From G963708325 sp963708325 (GTDB lineage: Bacteria; Actinomycetota; Thermoleophilia; Solirubrobacterales; 70-9): a stretch of 64,000 bases of DNA. Positions 8,265 to 15,419 of the stretch are shown here, one piece after another. The stretch covers positions 310,001-374,000 of the forward strand of contig OY970203.1 in assembly GCA_963708325.1 (NCBI GenBank), written 5' to 3'. A program made the position numbers and the translations under genes. A model generated the notes under the pieces. The model saw nothing but the letters and a program-made list of their open reading frames with translations. It was not told the origin of the DNA and did no database searches. Positions within the stretch are counted from its first letter, which is position 1. Each line of letters starts with the position of its first letter.

Positions 8265-9235
8265 CAGCGCCGCAGCACCGTCTCGCAGCCGACCGTGACG
8301 TCGCGCCCGTCCACGTGCGCGGTGTCCCGTCCGTGGCCGCAGTTGACCCGGTCCCTGCCGGAGAAGCGGACGTTGACGACGTCGTTGCCCGCCCGCGAGC
8401 GGACCACGTCCCAGCCGGCCGTTCCGCGGAGCCGGTCGGCGCCGCGCGTCCCGTAGATCGTCAGGCCATGGTGGGCCGGGCAGGCCTGCGGCTGGTCGCT
8501 TACGCAGACGCGGACGGAGTTCGAGGGGATGTCCGACCCTCGGGTGGCGCGCAGGACCACCGTGCCGGGATCGGCCACGGTCACCGTGGCGTCCCCGCCC
8601 GAGTCGGTCGTCGCGGGGGCATTGGCGCCGGCGACGCTCGCGCCGGCCGCCGTCGATCCCTTGCCGTCGTCGGCGTAGGCGGAGACGTGGACGCCGAACG
8701 GGACGCCGGGCCGGGCGTTCGCCGGCGCTGCCAGCGCCAGCTCGTCGGGATAGGGAAAGCCCGGTGCCAGAAACCAAAGCACCCGGTCGCGGCGATCGAG
8801 CTGAAACTGGTCGCCGCCCACCTGGGCGCCGACGTGGTTGACCTTCAGGTACCACGAGGCCGACCCGCCGGCCTCCTCCCCGCCGATCCCGCAGATCGCC
8901 AGCCCGAAGCCGAAGTGGTCCGAGACCGAGATCGGCCGCAGCAGCGTGTTGACGGCGGCGCCGTCGTCTACGAGGCCGAGCGCGGTGGCGCCGGGCACGC
9001 TCGCGCGCCCGCCGCTGCCGCCGGTGCCCGGCCCGAAGCAGTCGGCGCCGGGGTCGGTCCTGATGCTGGCGCCGTCGGTCGCATAGGCCGCCCCCGGCTC
9101 CAGCACGGTGCCCGGCGCCTCGACGCGCAGCTGCGCCACGGTCGAGGCCGCCGGAGCGGGCGCAGCCGCGGTCGCGATTGCAGCGGTGGCCGCCGCGAGC
9201 GCCGCAGCGCCCCGGAGGAGGAGAGATGGCTTCAT
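8264..9235 (-). CDS. Secreted DUF4430 protein with degenerate RTX-like C-terminus
   Basis: 323 aa from ATG 9235, the first gene behind the cobalamin riboswitch. It has a cleavable signal peptide (residues 1-30, ending APAPAAS). A DUF4430-like domain follows, with SASWYLKVNHVGAQVGG and LDRRDRVLWFLAPGFPYPDE. Next comes an Ig-like strand-rich segment (PANARPGVPFGVHVSAYADDGKG) and finally IYGTRGADRLRGTAGWDVV and SRAGNDVVNV, which resemble worn hemolysin-type calcium repeats. No membrane anchor is seen, so it may be released or wall-associated. It likely captures B12 or related corrinoids and passes them to the lipoprotein and S subunit (inference). Confidence 0.82.
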   Translation of the reverse strand: MKPSLLLRGAAALAAATAAIATAAAPAPAASTVAQLRVEAPGTVLEPGAAYATDGASIRTDPGADCFGPGTGGSGGRASVPGATALGLVDDGAAVNTLLRPISVSDHFGFGLAICGIGGEEAGGSASWYLKVNHVGAQVGGDQFQLDRRDRVLWFLAPGFPYPDELALAAPANARPGVPFGVHVSAYADDGKGSTAAGASVAGANAPATTDSGGDATVTVADPGTVVLRATRGSDIPSNSVRVCVSDQPQACPAHHGLTIYGTRGADRLRGTAGWDVVRSRAGNDVVNVRFSGRDRVNCGHGRDTAHVDGRDVTVGCETVLRR

Positions 9236-9271
9236 GTCGCCGCCCTTTCCGCGAGGGTTGTCGTGGCTGGC

Positions 9272-9422
9272 CGGAGGCAGGTCTCCTGGCTTCCGGGAGA
9301 TGCGCCGCGCCTTCCCGGGGCCGCGTGGCGACCCCAGTGGCTGACTCGCGTCGTGCGACGCACTTCGCCCGGTCACAGTGGCGGGACCGCGCCGGATTCG
9401 CACCGGACTTCCCTTCGCCACC
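9272..9422 (-). promoter_or_regulatory. Cobalamin (AdoCbl) riboswitch
   Basis: Read on the minus strand, all main conserved blocks are present in order. GGGAAGTCCGGTGCGAATCC occupies 9413-9394, the B12 box GGTCCCGCCACTGTGAC 9388-9372, AGTCAGCCACT lies near 9345-9335, and AGCCAGGAGACCTGCC occupies 9291-9276. It ends about 37 nt before the ATG at 9235, so control of translation initiation or of a nearby terminator is possible. B12 binding normally represses the genes that follow, here the DUF4430/ECF operon. This fixes cobalamin as the most likely cargo of that transporter. Confidence 0.96.
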
Positions 9423-9480
9423 GGCCGTATGTGGGGCAGTCTATAGCCGCGCGCAAGCGCAGCCGCAGCGCAACCGCCGA

Positions 9481-9506
9481 GTTTTGCCCCCCAGGCCGCC
9501 GGGTAC
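9481..9506 (+). promoter_or_regulatory. Candidate sigmaB/sigmaF-type stress promoter
   Basis: GTTT at 9481-9484, a 16-nt spacer, and GGGTAC at 9501-9506 match the general-stress sigma consensus GTTT-N14/16-GGGTA(T/A/C). It lies 38 bp upstream of the ATG at 9545. The same element with the same 16-nt spacer occurs three more times in this window. Confidence 0.6.
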
Positions 9507-9544
9507 CGCTTGAGCAGGGAACAAGACGTGAAGGAGGCAGGCCG

Positions 9545-9706
9545 ATGCCACCGCGCGGGATCAGGAAGGGCACCAAGCGCGCCCGCCAGTACGAGCACGT
9601 GAAGCAGAGCGAGAAGCGGCAGGGGCGGTCCGAGGGTCGCGCCGAGGAGATCGCCGCCCGCACCGTGAACAAGGAGCGGGCCCGCTCCGGCGAGACGAAG
9701 CGCTGA
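9545..9706 (+). CDS. Small basic protein of the 'plasmid stabilization'-like family
   Basis: 53 aa, strongly charged. KGTKRARQYEHVKQSEK, then EGRAEEIAARTVNKERARSG, is a pattern found in many short soil-bacterial proteins often labelled plasmid stabilization proteins; the label is not experimentally grounded. A Shine-Dalgarno AAGGAGG sits 8 nt before ATG 9545, and a GTTT-N16-GGGTAC stress promoter precedes it. It has no signal or membrane segment. Two nucleotides separate its stop from the next ATG, so the next gene is co-transcribed. A role in stress or DNA protection is only an inference from promoter and charge. Confidence 0.7.
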   Translation: MPPRGIRKGTKRARQYEHVKQSEKRQGRSEGRAEEIAARTVNKERARSGETKR

Positions 9707-9708
9707 CG

Positions 9709-10425
9709 ATGGCCGCGACCGCCGAGACCCTGGACGGCTCGCCGTATCGCGTGCTCGTCGTCGCCAACGAGCCGGTCGACGAATCCGCGGTCAGGAAGGT
9801 CCGCGAGCGAGCCCGGGGCCGCCCGGTGGCGGCGCGCGTGGTGGCGCCGGCGCTGTCGCCGCCGTTCAAGGAGGGACTGGGCGACGTGGACGCCGGGATC
9901 GACCGCGCCCAGAATCGGCTGGCGCAGTCGCTCGCCGTGCTCGAGCACGAGGGAATCGACGCACGCGGCGAGGTCGGCGATGTCGATCCGCAGCTCGCCG
10001 TAGAGGACGCGCTGCGCGAACTCGCAGCCGAGGACGTCTCCGTCGACGAGGTGATCGTCGCCTCGCCCGAGGGCGAGGGCGCGGACCGCATCGGCGACCC
10101 CGCCGAGCACCCCGAGCGCGGCTGGTCGCTGGGCGGGAACTGGCCCCAGACGACGATCCGCGAGAGGGCGACGGTGCTGGTCGGCATCGTCGGCACGCTG
10201 GTGCTGCTTCTCCTCGCCGCGGTGCGACACGGCAGCGGAAACGTGGCCGGTGCCGACGCGGCGCGCATCCTGATCGCCACCGGGGCGTTCCTGATCAGCC
10301 TGTGGCACATCGTCGCGATCCTGTTCTTCGAGAGCGTGCGCTACCGCGGCGAATGGGAGCGCGCCGCCGAGGGGCTCGTGCTCGTAGGCGTGCCCGTGGC
10401 GATCGTCGTCAGCCTGTTGCTTTGA
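9709..10425 (+). CDS. Membrane protein with an N-terminal UspA-like domain
   Basis: 238 aa. Residues 10-125 form an alternating strand/helix domain (YRVLVVANEPVDESAV, then DEVIVASPEGEG) like a universal-stress or nucleotide-binding fold. The C-terminal 90 residues hold three hydrophobic helices (TVLVGIVGTLVLLLLAAV, ILIATGAFLISLWHIVAILFF, GLVLVGVPVAIVVSLLL). It starts 2 nt after the small basic protein, behind the same stress-type promoter. Function is unknown; a stress-linked membrane role is inferred from context. Confidence 0.65.
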   Translation: MAATAETLDGSPYRVLVVANEPVDESAVRKVRERARGRPVAARVVAPALSPPFKEGLGDVDAGIDRAQNRLAQSLAVLEHEGIDARGEVGDVDPQLAVEDALRELAAEDVSVDEVIVASPEGEGADRIGDPAEHPERGWSLGGNWPQTTIRERATVLVGIVGTLVLLLLAAVRHGSGNVAGADAARILIATGAFLISLWHIVAILFFESVRYRGEWERAAEGLVLVGVPVAIVVSLLL

Positions 10426-10441
10426 CGCCCGTTCGGGTGTG

Positions 10442-10885
10442 ATGACGCGCGATCGCCGCCCCGGCTTCCTCCACGAGGCGCAGACCTCCGTGCGCAACAA
10501 CGCCTCCGCGTACGGGTACTCGATCACGATCACGGTGTCGTTCGGGGTGGTGAGCAATCTCGCCGGGACCCCCGGTTTGGGCGAGCTGTTCCTGTACGCA
10601 GCGGGCGCTATCACCGCGTTCACGGCGGTGGAGGGCGTCGCCACGCGGGGCTTCAGGGTGCGGCCGCGCGGTGAGACGCCCGAGGTCGTCGCCCTGGGGA
10701 GCGCCATCGGCTACCTGTCGGTGCTGGGCGGCGCCGGCACGGCGGCGCTGAGCGCGACGCTCCTGGCCACGGCGGTGGGGTGGTTCGTCGCCGCCTTCCT
10801 CGCCACCGTCGCCTACCTGCTCGCGGTGGCGCTGGAGATGCTCGCCGCGCGGCGGCTCGCCCCCCGCTCCGCCTCCAAGCGCTAG
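10442..10885 (+). CDS. Small multi-pass membrane protein, unknown function
   Basis: 147 aa from ATG 10442 (a GTG at 10439 is directly in frame before it). Four hydrophobic stretches are seen (YSITITVSFGVVSNLAG, LFLYAAGAITAFTAVEG, ALGSAIGYLSVLGGAGTAAL, AAFLATVAYLLAVALEML). It lies 16 bp after the UspA-like membrane gene and is probably its operon partner. I do not recognise the family. Its stop codon is inside the left arm of a long inverted repeat shared with the convergent zinc-ribbon gene. Confidence 0.6.
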   Translation: MTRDRRPGFLHEAQTSVRNNASAYGYSITITVSFGVVSNLAGTPGLGELFLYAAGAITAFTAVEGVATRGFRVRPRGETPEVVALGSAIGYLSVLGGAGTAALSATLLATAVGWFVAAFLATVAYLLAVALEMLAARRLAPRSASKR

Positions 10886-10947
10886 TGGTCCGCCCGGAAA
10901 CGTTGGCCATCCACAACGTTTGACCGGAAATGGCGGCGGGCCACTAG
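10882..10947. terminator. Convergent inverted repeat, likely bidirectional terminator
   Basis: A 13-nt outer stem (10882-10894 with 10935-10947; one G-U pair) and a perfect 8-nt inner stem (AAACGTTG 10898-10905 with CAACGTTT 10914-10921) form a 66-nt hairpin between two convergent genes. Both stop codons (TAG 10883-10885, and TAG on the minus strand at 10946-10944) lie inside the outer arms. There is no T-run. Confidence 0.6.
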
Positions 10948-11135
10948 GAAAGCTCCCACCGCTGGTTGCGACAGCGGGGGCAGACCGGCAGGTTGGTCAC
11001 CCCGCGAGCGACCTCGTGCTCGTATCCGCAGCGGGTGCAGGTGAAGCACCCCGGGGTCACCGTCTCGCCGGAAACCAGCGGCCGGCCGGCGGCGAACGTC
11101 TCCCGCATCCGATTCTTGCGCCGTGCCCCGATCAT
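10944..11135 (-). CDS. Small zinc-ribbon protein
   Basis: 63 aa. Four cysteines in two CxxC pairs (CTRC at 33-36 and CPRC at 52-55) form a zinc ribbon, with basic residues in the first ten positions. Start ATG 11135 overlaps the stop of the large dehydrogenase gene (ATGA), so it is the fourth and last gene of the stress-promoter operon. Zinc-ribbon proteins of this size may bind nucleic acid or a partner enzyme; no function can be assigned. Confidence 0.72.
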   Translation of the reverse strand: MIGARRKNRMRETFAAGRPLVSGETVTPGCFTCTRCGYEHEVARGVTNLPVCPRCRNQRWELS

Positions 11136-14100
11136 TGCCGCCTCGCCGCGGCCAGTGCCACCGCGGTCCCCCCGGCGATCAGCGCGCTCGCCGCGGCGAC
11201 GCCACGCAGGCCCAGCCGCGCCGGCTCGACGTCGGGATAGGCAGATTCGGGATTCGCTCCGGGAACGCCCTCGGGCCCGTGCTCGATCGCCATCTTGATG
11301 ACCTGGGCAGTGTGCAGCGCGCGTCGATCTGTCAGCTCCTCGATCTGGGTCTTGCACGAGAAGCCGTCGGCGATGACGAGCGTGTCGTCGCCCGCCTCGC
11401 GCACCGCCGGTAGCAGCCTGCGCTCGCCGATCTTCACCGAGATGTCGTGATGCCCGCGCTCGAATCCGAACGATCCCGCCATTCCGCAGCAGCCCGAGTC
11501 CAGCACCTCGAAGTCGAGGCCGAGACGCTCGAGCAGCTTCCGCTCGCCGTCGAGACCCATCGCGGCCTCGTGATGACAGTGGCCGTGGACAATCGCCCGG
11601 CGCCGCAGGATGGGAGCGCTCCAGGCGTCGGCGTGCTCGGTCAGGAACTCGCCGAGAGTGAGGGTCTGGAGGGAGAGCCGCTTCGCGTCCTCGTCGTGGG
11701 GCAGCATGTTCGGCAGCTCGTCTCTAAACGCCGCCACGCAGCTCGGCTCGACGCCGACCAGGTGCACGCCCTCGCGGATGTGCGGCCGCAGCGCGCGCAG
11801 CATCCGGCGCCAGAACAGGCGCGCCGTATCGAGCATGCCGTAGTCGTAGAGGGGGCGTCCGCAGCAGAGCTGACCGCTGGGGAGGATCACCCGAAAGCCC
11901 GCCGCCTCCAGCACCTCCGCGGTTGCCTTCAGGGGCTCGGGATGCAGGTAGTTGTTGAAGGTGTCGGCGAAGAGGACCACCGGAGGGCCGTTCGGGTTGA
12001 CGGCGGCGCGCCTCCGCCACCACGAGACGAAGCTCTCGCGGGCAAACGGCGGCATCGAGCGCTCGGGGCTGATCCCGCCGGCGCCCTTGATCGCCCTCCC
12101 CACCAGGGGGAGGCCCGTCAGGGCGTTGGCAAATCCCGGGGCGAGCGTGGCCAGACGGGCGTGGAACATGATCAGGCCCATCGTGTACGCCTGCGGCGGT
12201 CGCAGCCGGCGCTTGAAGTAGCGCGACAGGAACTCGGCCTTGTAGGTGGCCATGTCAACGCTGACCGGACAGTCGGTCTTGCAGCCCTTGCACGAGAGGC
12301 ACAGGTCGAGGGCCTCGTGGACCTCGTCGGAGCGAAAGCCGTCCGAGATCGTGTCGCCCTGCAGCATCTCGTAGAGGATCCGCGAGCGGCCACGCGTGGA
12401 ATGCTGCTCGTCGAGGGTGACCATGTAGCTCGGGCACATGGTTCCGCTCGAGGTATCCCGGCACTTGCCCGCTCCCACGCAGCGCAGCGCGGCGTGGGCA
12501 AAGCTGCCGCCGTCCTCCGGATAGGAGAAGTGCGTCGCCGGCTCGGGCGGGTTGTACCCGGAGCCCAGCTTCATGTTGGAGACGATCGGATAGGGGTCCA
12601 CCACCTTGTGGGGATTCATCCGGTTGCCGGGATCCCAGATCGCCTTGAACTCCTCGAACGCCGCGACGAGCTCGGGTCCGAACATCTTGGGCAGCAGCTC
12701 GGCGCGCTGCTGGCCGTCGCCGTGCTCCCCGGAGAGAGACCCCCCGTAGCTGACGACGAGATCGGCGGCCTCGTCGAGGAAGTTGCGCCAGTCCCGCACT
12801 CCGCCCGGGCTTCTCAGGTCGAAGTCGATCCGCGTGTGCACGCAGCCGTCGCCGAAGTGCCCGTAGAGCGACCCCCGGTAGCCGTAGCGCTTCCGCAGCT
12901 CGCCGAACTCGCGCAGGTAGTCCCCGAGCCGCTCCGGAGGCACGGCGGCGTCCTCCCACCCCGGCCAGTGGTCGCGCTCCATGGGCACGTAGGCCGTGGC
13001 TCCCAGACCGTCCTCCCGGATCTGCCACAGCTTCTCCTCCTCGGCGATGTCGTCGAAGAGCTTCATCGACGGCGGGTCTCCGTCCTTGCGCAGGCGCTCC
13101 ATGCACTCGTTGGCACGCTCGTCCGCCTCCTCCGTCGACTCCCCGCCGAACTCGACGAGCAGCCATCCCTCCCCGTTCGGCAGCAGGGGCGTCTCGCTCT
13201 TGTGCATGCCGCGGCGCTGCATGTCGGAGATCAGCTCCGCGTCGATCCCCTCCAGCCCTACGGGGGCGTACTCCAGGACCTCGGGGACGTGGTCTGCCGC
13301 GCGGTTGACGTCGGGATACCCGAGCACGAGCAGGGCGCGGGCAGGAGGACTGTGGACGAGGCGGACGGTGGCCTCCAGCACCGTGGCCAGGGTGCCCTCG
13401 CTCCCCACCAGGGCGCGGGCAACGTTGAACCCCTTCTCCGGGAGCAGCTCGTCGAGGTTGTAGCCCGACACCCGGCGCGGTATGTCCGGGAAGCGCTCCC
13501 GGATCAGGTCGGCGTAGCGATCGCGCAGATCTCGCATCGCGGCGTAGATCTCGCCGCGCCGACCGCCCGCGGAAACGATCGCCTCGATCTCCTCCTCGCC
13601 CGTCTCTCCCACCGTCATGCGGAGCCCGTCGTAGGTGACGACGTCGAGCGAGTGGACGTTGTCCGAGGTGCGCCCCGCCATCACCGAGTGGATCCCGCAG
13701 GAGTTGTTGCCGATCATCCCGCCGAAGGTGGCGTACTCGTGGGTGGACGTGTCGGGGGCGAAGGTGAGGTTGTGCTCCGCCTCGGTTCGATCGCTGAGCT
13801 GGTCGCGGATCACGCCGGGCTGCACCCGGGCGAGGCCGCGGTCGCGATCGATCTCCGTGATCTCGCGCATGTGCTTGGACATGTCGAGCACGACGGCGAC
13901 GTTGCACGTCTCCCCCGACAGGCTGGTGCCGCAACCGCGCGGCAGGATCGGCGCCCCGTGCTCCCGGGCGACCCGGATGGCGGCCTCGACGTCTCGCCCG
14001 TCGCGCGGTAGAACCACGCCCAGTGGGGTCTGCCGGTAGTTGGAGCTGTCGTGGGCGTAGATCGCGCGATGGCCGGCGTCGAACAGGACCTCGCCGCGCA

Positions 14101-14257
14101 GCGCCTCCTTCAGGTCGCGCGCCAAGGCGGTGACGTCCACCTCGTCGACGTAGCCTGGGCGAAGCTGGTCGTGTCCACCCGAGCCGCGGTCGCGCCGGGC
14201 GCGGATCTCCTTCACCGCGGGATTCGTCCAGGTCCGTTTTCCGGTCGTGACGGCCAT
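11132..14257 (-). CDS. FAD/Fe-S dehydrogenase, YdiJ-like (D-2-hydroxyglutarate/D-lactate dehydrogenase type)
   Basis: 1041 aa, close to the roughly 1018 aa of E. coli YdiJ. Domains in order: a PCMH-type FAD-binding domain (PRGCGTSLSGETCN near residue 108), an FAD-linked oxidase C-terminal domain with GHFGDGCVHTRID and SGEHGDGQQR, Fe-S ligands (CVGAGKCRDTSSGTMCPS near 595; CLSCKGCKTDCPV near 656), and two CCG repeats (CCGRPLYDYG near 797; GCCGMAGSFGFE near 925). A C-terminal hydrophobic tail (about 1013-1036) may anchor it at the membrane. It oxidises a D-2-hydroxy acid; the exact substrate is open. It follows the enolase-superfamily gene with a 1-nt gap. Confidence 0.88.
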   Translation of the reverse strand: MAVTTGKRTWTNPAVKEIRARRDRGSGGHDQLRPGYVDEVDVTALARDLKEALRGEVLFDAGHRAIYAHDSSNYRQTPLGVVLPRDGRDVEAAIRVAREHGAPILPRGCGTSLSGETCNVAVVLDMSKHMREITEIDRDRGLARVQPGVIRDQLSDRTEAEHNLTFAPDTSTHEYATFGGMIGNNSCGIHSVMAGRTSDNVHSLDVVTYDGLRMTVGETGEEEIEAIVSAGGRRGEIYAAMRDLRDRYADLIRERFPDIPRRVSGYNLDELLPEKGFNVARALVGSEGTLATVLEATVRLVHSPPARALLVLGYPDVNRAADHVPEVLEYAPVGLEGIDAELISDMQRRGMHKSETPLLPNGEGWLLVEFGGESTEEADERANECMERLRKDGDPPSMKLFDDIAEEEKLWQIREDGLGATAYVPMERDHWPGWEDAAVPPERLGDYLREFGELRKRYGYRGSLYGHFGDGCVHTRIDFDLRSPGGVRDWRNFLDEAADLVVSYGGSLSGEHGDGQQRAELLPKMFGPELVAAFEEFKAIWDPGNRMNPHKVVDPYPIVSNMKLGSGYNPPEPATHFSYPEDGGSFAHAALRCVGAGKCRDTSSGTMCPSYMVTLDEQHSTRGRSRILYEMLQGDTISDGFRSDEVHEALDLCLSCKGCKTDCPVSVDMATYKAEFLSRYFKRRLRPPQAYTMGLIMFHARLATLAPGFANALTGLPLVGRAIKGAGGISPERSMPPFARESFVSWWRRRAAVNPNGPPVVLFADTFNNYLHPEPLKATAEVLEAAGFRVILPSGQLCCGRPLYDYGMLDTARLFWRRMLRALRPHIREGVHLVGVEPSCVAAFRDELPNMLPHDEDAKRLSLQTLTLGEFLTEHADAWSAPILRRRAIVHGHCHHEAAMGLDGERKLLERLGLDFEVLDSGCCGMAGSFGFERGHHDISVKIGERRLLPAVREAGDDTLVIADGFSCKTQIEELTDRRALHTAQVIKMAIEHGPEGVPGANPESAYPDVEPARLGLRGVAAASALIAGGTAVALAAARRQ

Positions 14258-14258
14258 C

Positions 14259-15419
14259 TCAGATCGCGTACTCCGCCGCCTCGGATCGCTTCAGCTCCAG
14301 TCCATGCCCGGGGCGCGACCGGTCGGGCTTCAGGAACCCGCCCTCCGGTTCGAGCGTCCCTTCGAACAGCTTGCGCTCGATCCGGGTGTGGTCGTGGAAG
14401 TACTCGAGGTGCGCCAGGGTCTCCATCCCGCAGCAGGCATGCGCGGAGATCGCCGGAGCGCAATGGGCCGAGAACTCGATCGCCCTGGCCTTGCACAGCC
14501 CGTCGACGCGCAGAAGGTTCGTGATCCCGCCGCAGCGCGTCACGTCCGCCTGCAGGACGTCGACGGCGCCGGCGTCGAGCATCCGCTGGAAGTAGGGAAG
14601 GTCCCAGCCGTACTCTCCGGCGGCGATCGCCATCCCGGCCGGCCCGCGGTCGCGCAACAGCCGCAGACCCTCGAGGTCCTCCGAGGTCACCGGCTCCTCG
14701 AGGTAGACGATCCCCGCCTCGGCGAAGCGCTCGGCCCACAGCAGCGCCTGCTTCCGCGTGTAGGCGCCGTTGGCGTCCACCATCAGCTGCACGCCGCCCC
14801 CCACCGCATCGCGCGCGACGGCAACGCGCCGCATGTCGCTATCGGGATCTCGCCCGACCTTCATCTTCACGCGGGGGATGCCCGCGTTCGCCCAGGCGCC
14901 GAGCTGATCGGCCAGCTCGGCGTCCGAATAGGAGGTGAACCCGCCGCTTCCGTATACGGGCACCACCTCGTTGAACCGCGGCAGCGAGTCGGCCAGGCAG
15001 ACGCCCAGCAGCCTGGCTCGCAGATCCCACAGCGCGACGTCCACCGCCGAGACCGCCATCGCGCCGACCCCTTGGCGACCGGCGTTTCGTATCTCGGTCT
15101 GCATTCGCCCCCACGTCGAGGCCGGGGTGAGGGCGTCGGCGCCCGTGGCCACGTCGGCGAGCTTCGACTCCACCATGCTCGCCACCGATCGGTCGCCGTA
15201 GGTGTAGCCGGTCCCGCGGATCCCGGCGGCCCTGGCCTCGACGACGACGATCGTGGTCGAGTCCCACTCGAGGGTGCCGTCGCTCTCCGGCTCCTCCGTG
15301 GGGACCTCGTAGACCGCGACGTCCAGGCCCTCCACCACGGCGCCCCGCTCATCCTCCACGCCGGTCGGCGCCGAGGGGACGGTGATCCCTGCCCCGACGG
15401 CCCCCACGCCGGCGCTCAT
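14259..15419 (-). CDS. Mandelate racemase/muconate lactonizing enzyme family protein
   Basis: 386 aa, the typical length for an enolase-superfamily enzyme. The acid/base lysine segment RVKMKVGRD, metal-ligand segments MVDANGAYT, YLEEPV and AAGEYGWD, and a C-terminal EFSAHCAPAISAHAC are visible. These enzymes abstract the alpha proton of a carboxylate, often as sugar-acid dehydratases. Start ATG 15419 overlaps the stop of the TPP enzyme gene (ATGA). The operon (TPP enzyme, this dehydratase/racemase, hydroxy-acid dehydrogenase) suggests catabolism of a hydroxy or sugar acid. The substrate is unknown. Confidence 0.85.
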   Translation of the reverse strand: MSAGVGAVGAGITVPSAPTGVEDERGAVVEGLDVAVYEVPTEEPESDGTLEWDSTTIVVVEARAAGIRGTGYTYGDRSVASMVESKLADVATGADALTPASTWGRMQTEIRNAGRQGVGAMAVSAVDVALWDLRARLLGVCLADSLPRFNEVVPVYGSGGFTSYSDAELADQLGAWANAGIPRVKMKVGRDPDSDMRRVAVARDAVGGGVQLMVDANGAYTRKQALLWAERFAEAGIVYLEEPVTSEDLEGLRLLRDRGPAGMAIAAGEYGWDLPYFQRMLDAGAVDVLQADVTRCGGITNLLRVDGLCKARAIEFSAHCAPAISAHACCGMETLAHLEYFHDHTRIERKLFEGTLEPEGGFLKPDRSRPGHGLELKRSEAAEYAI

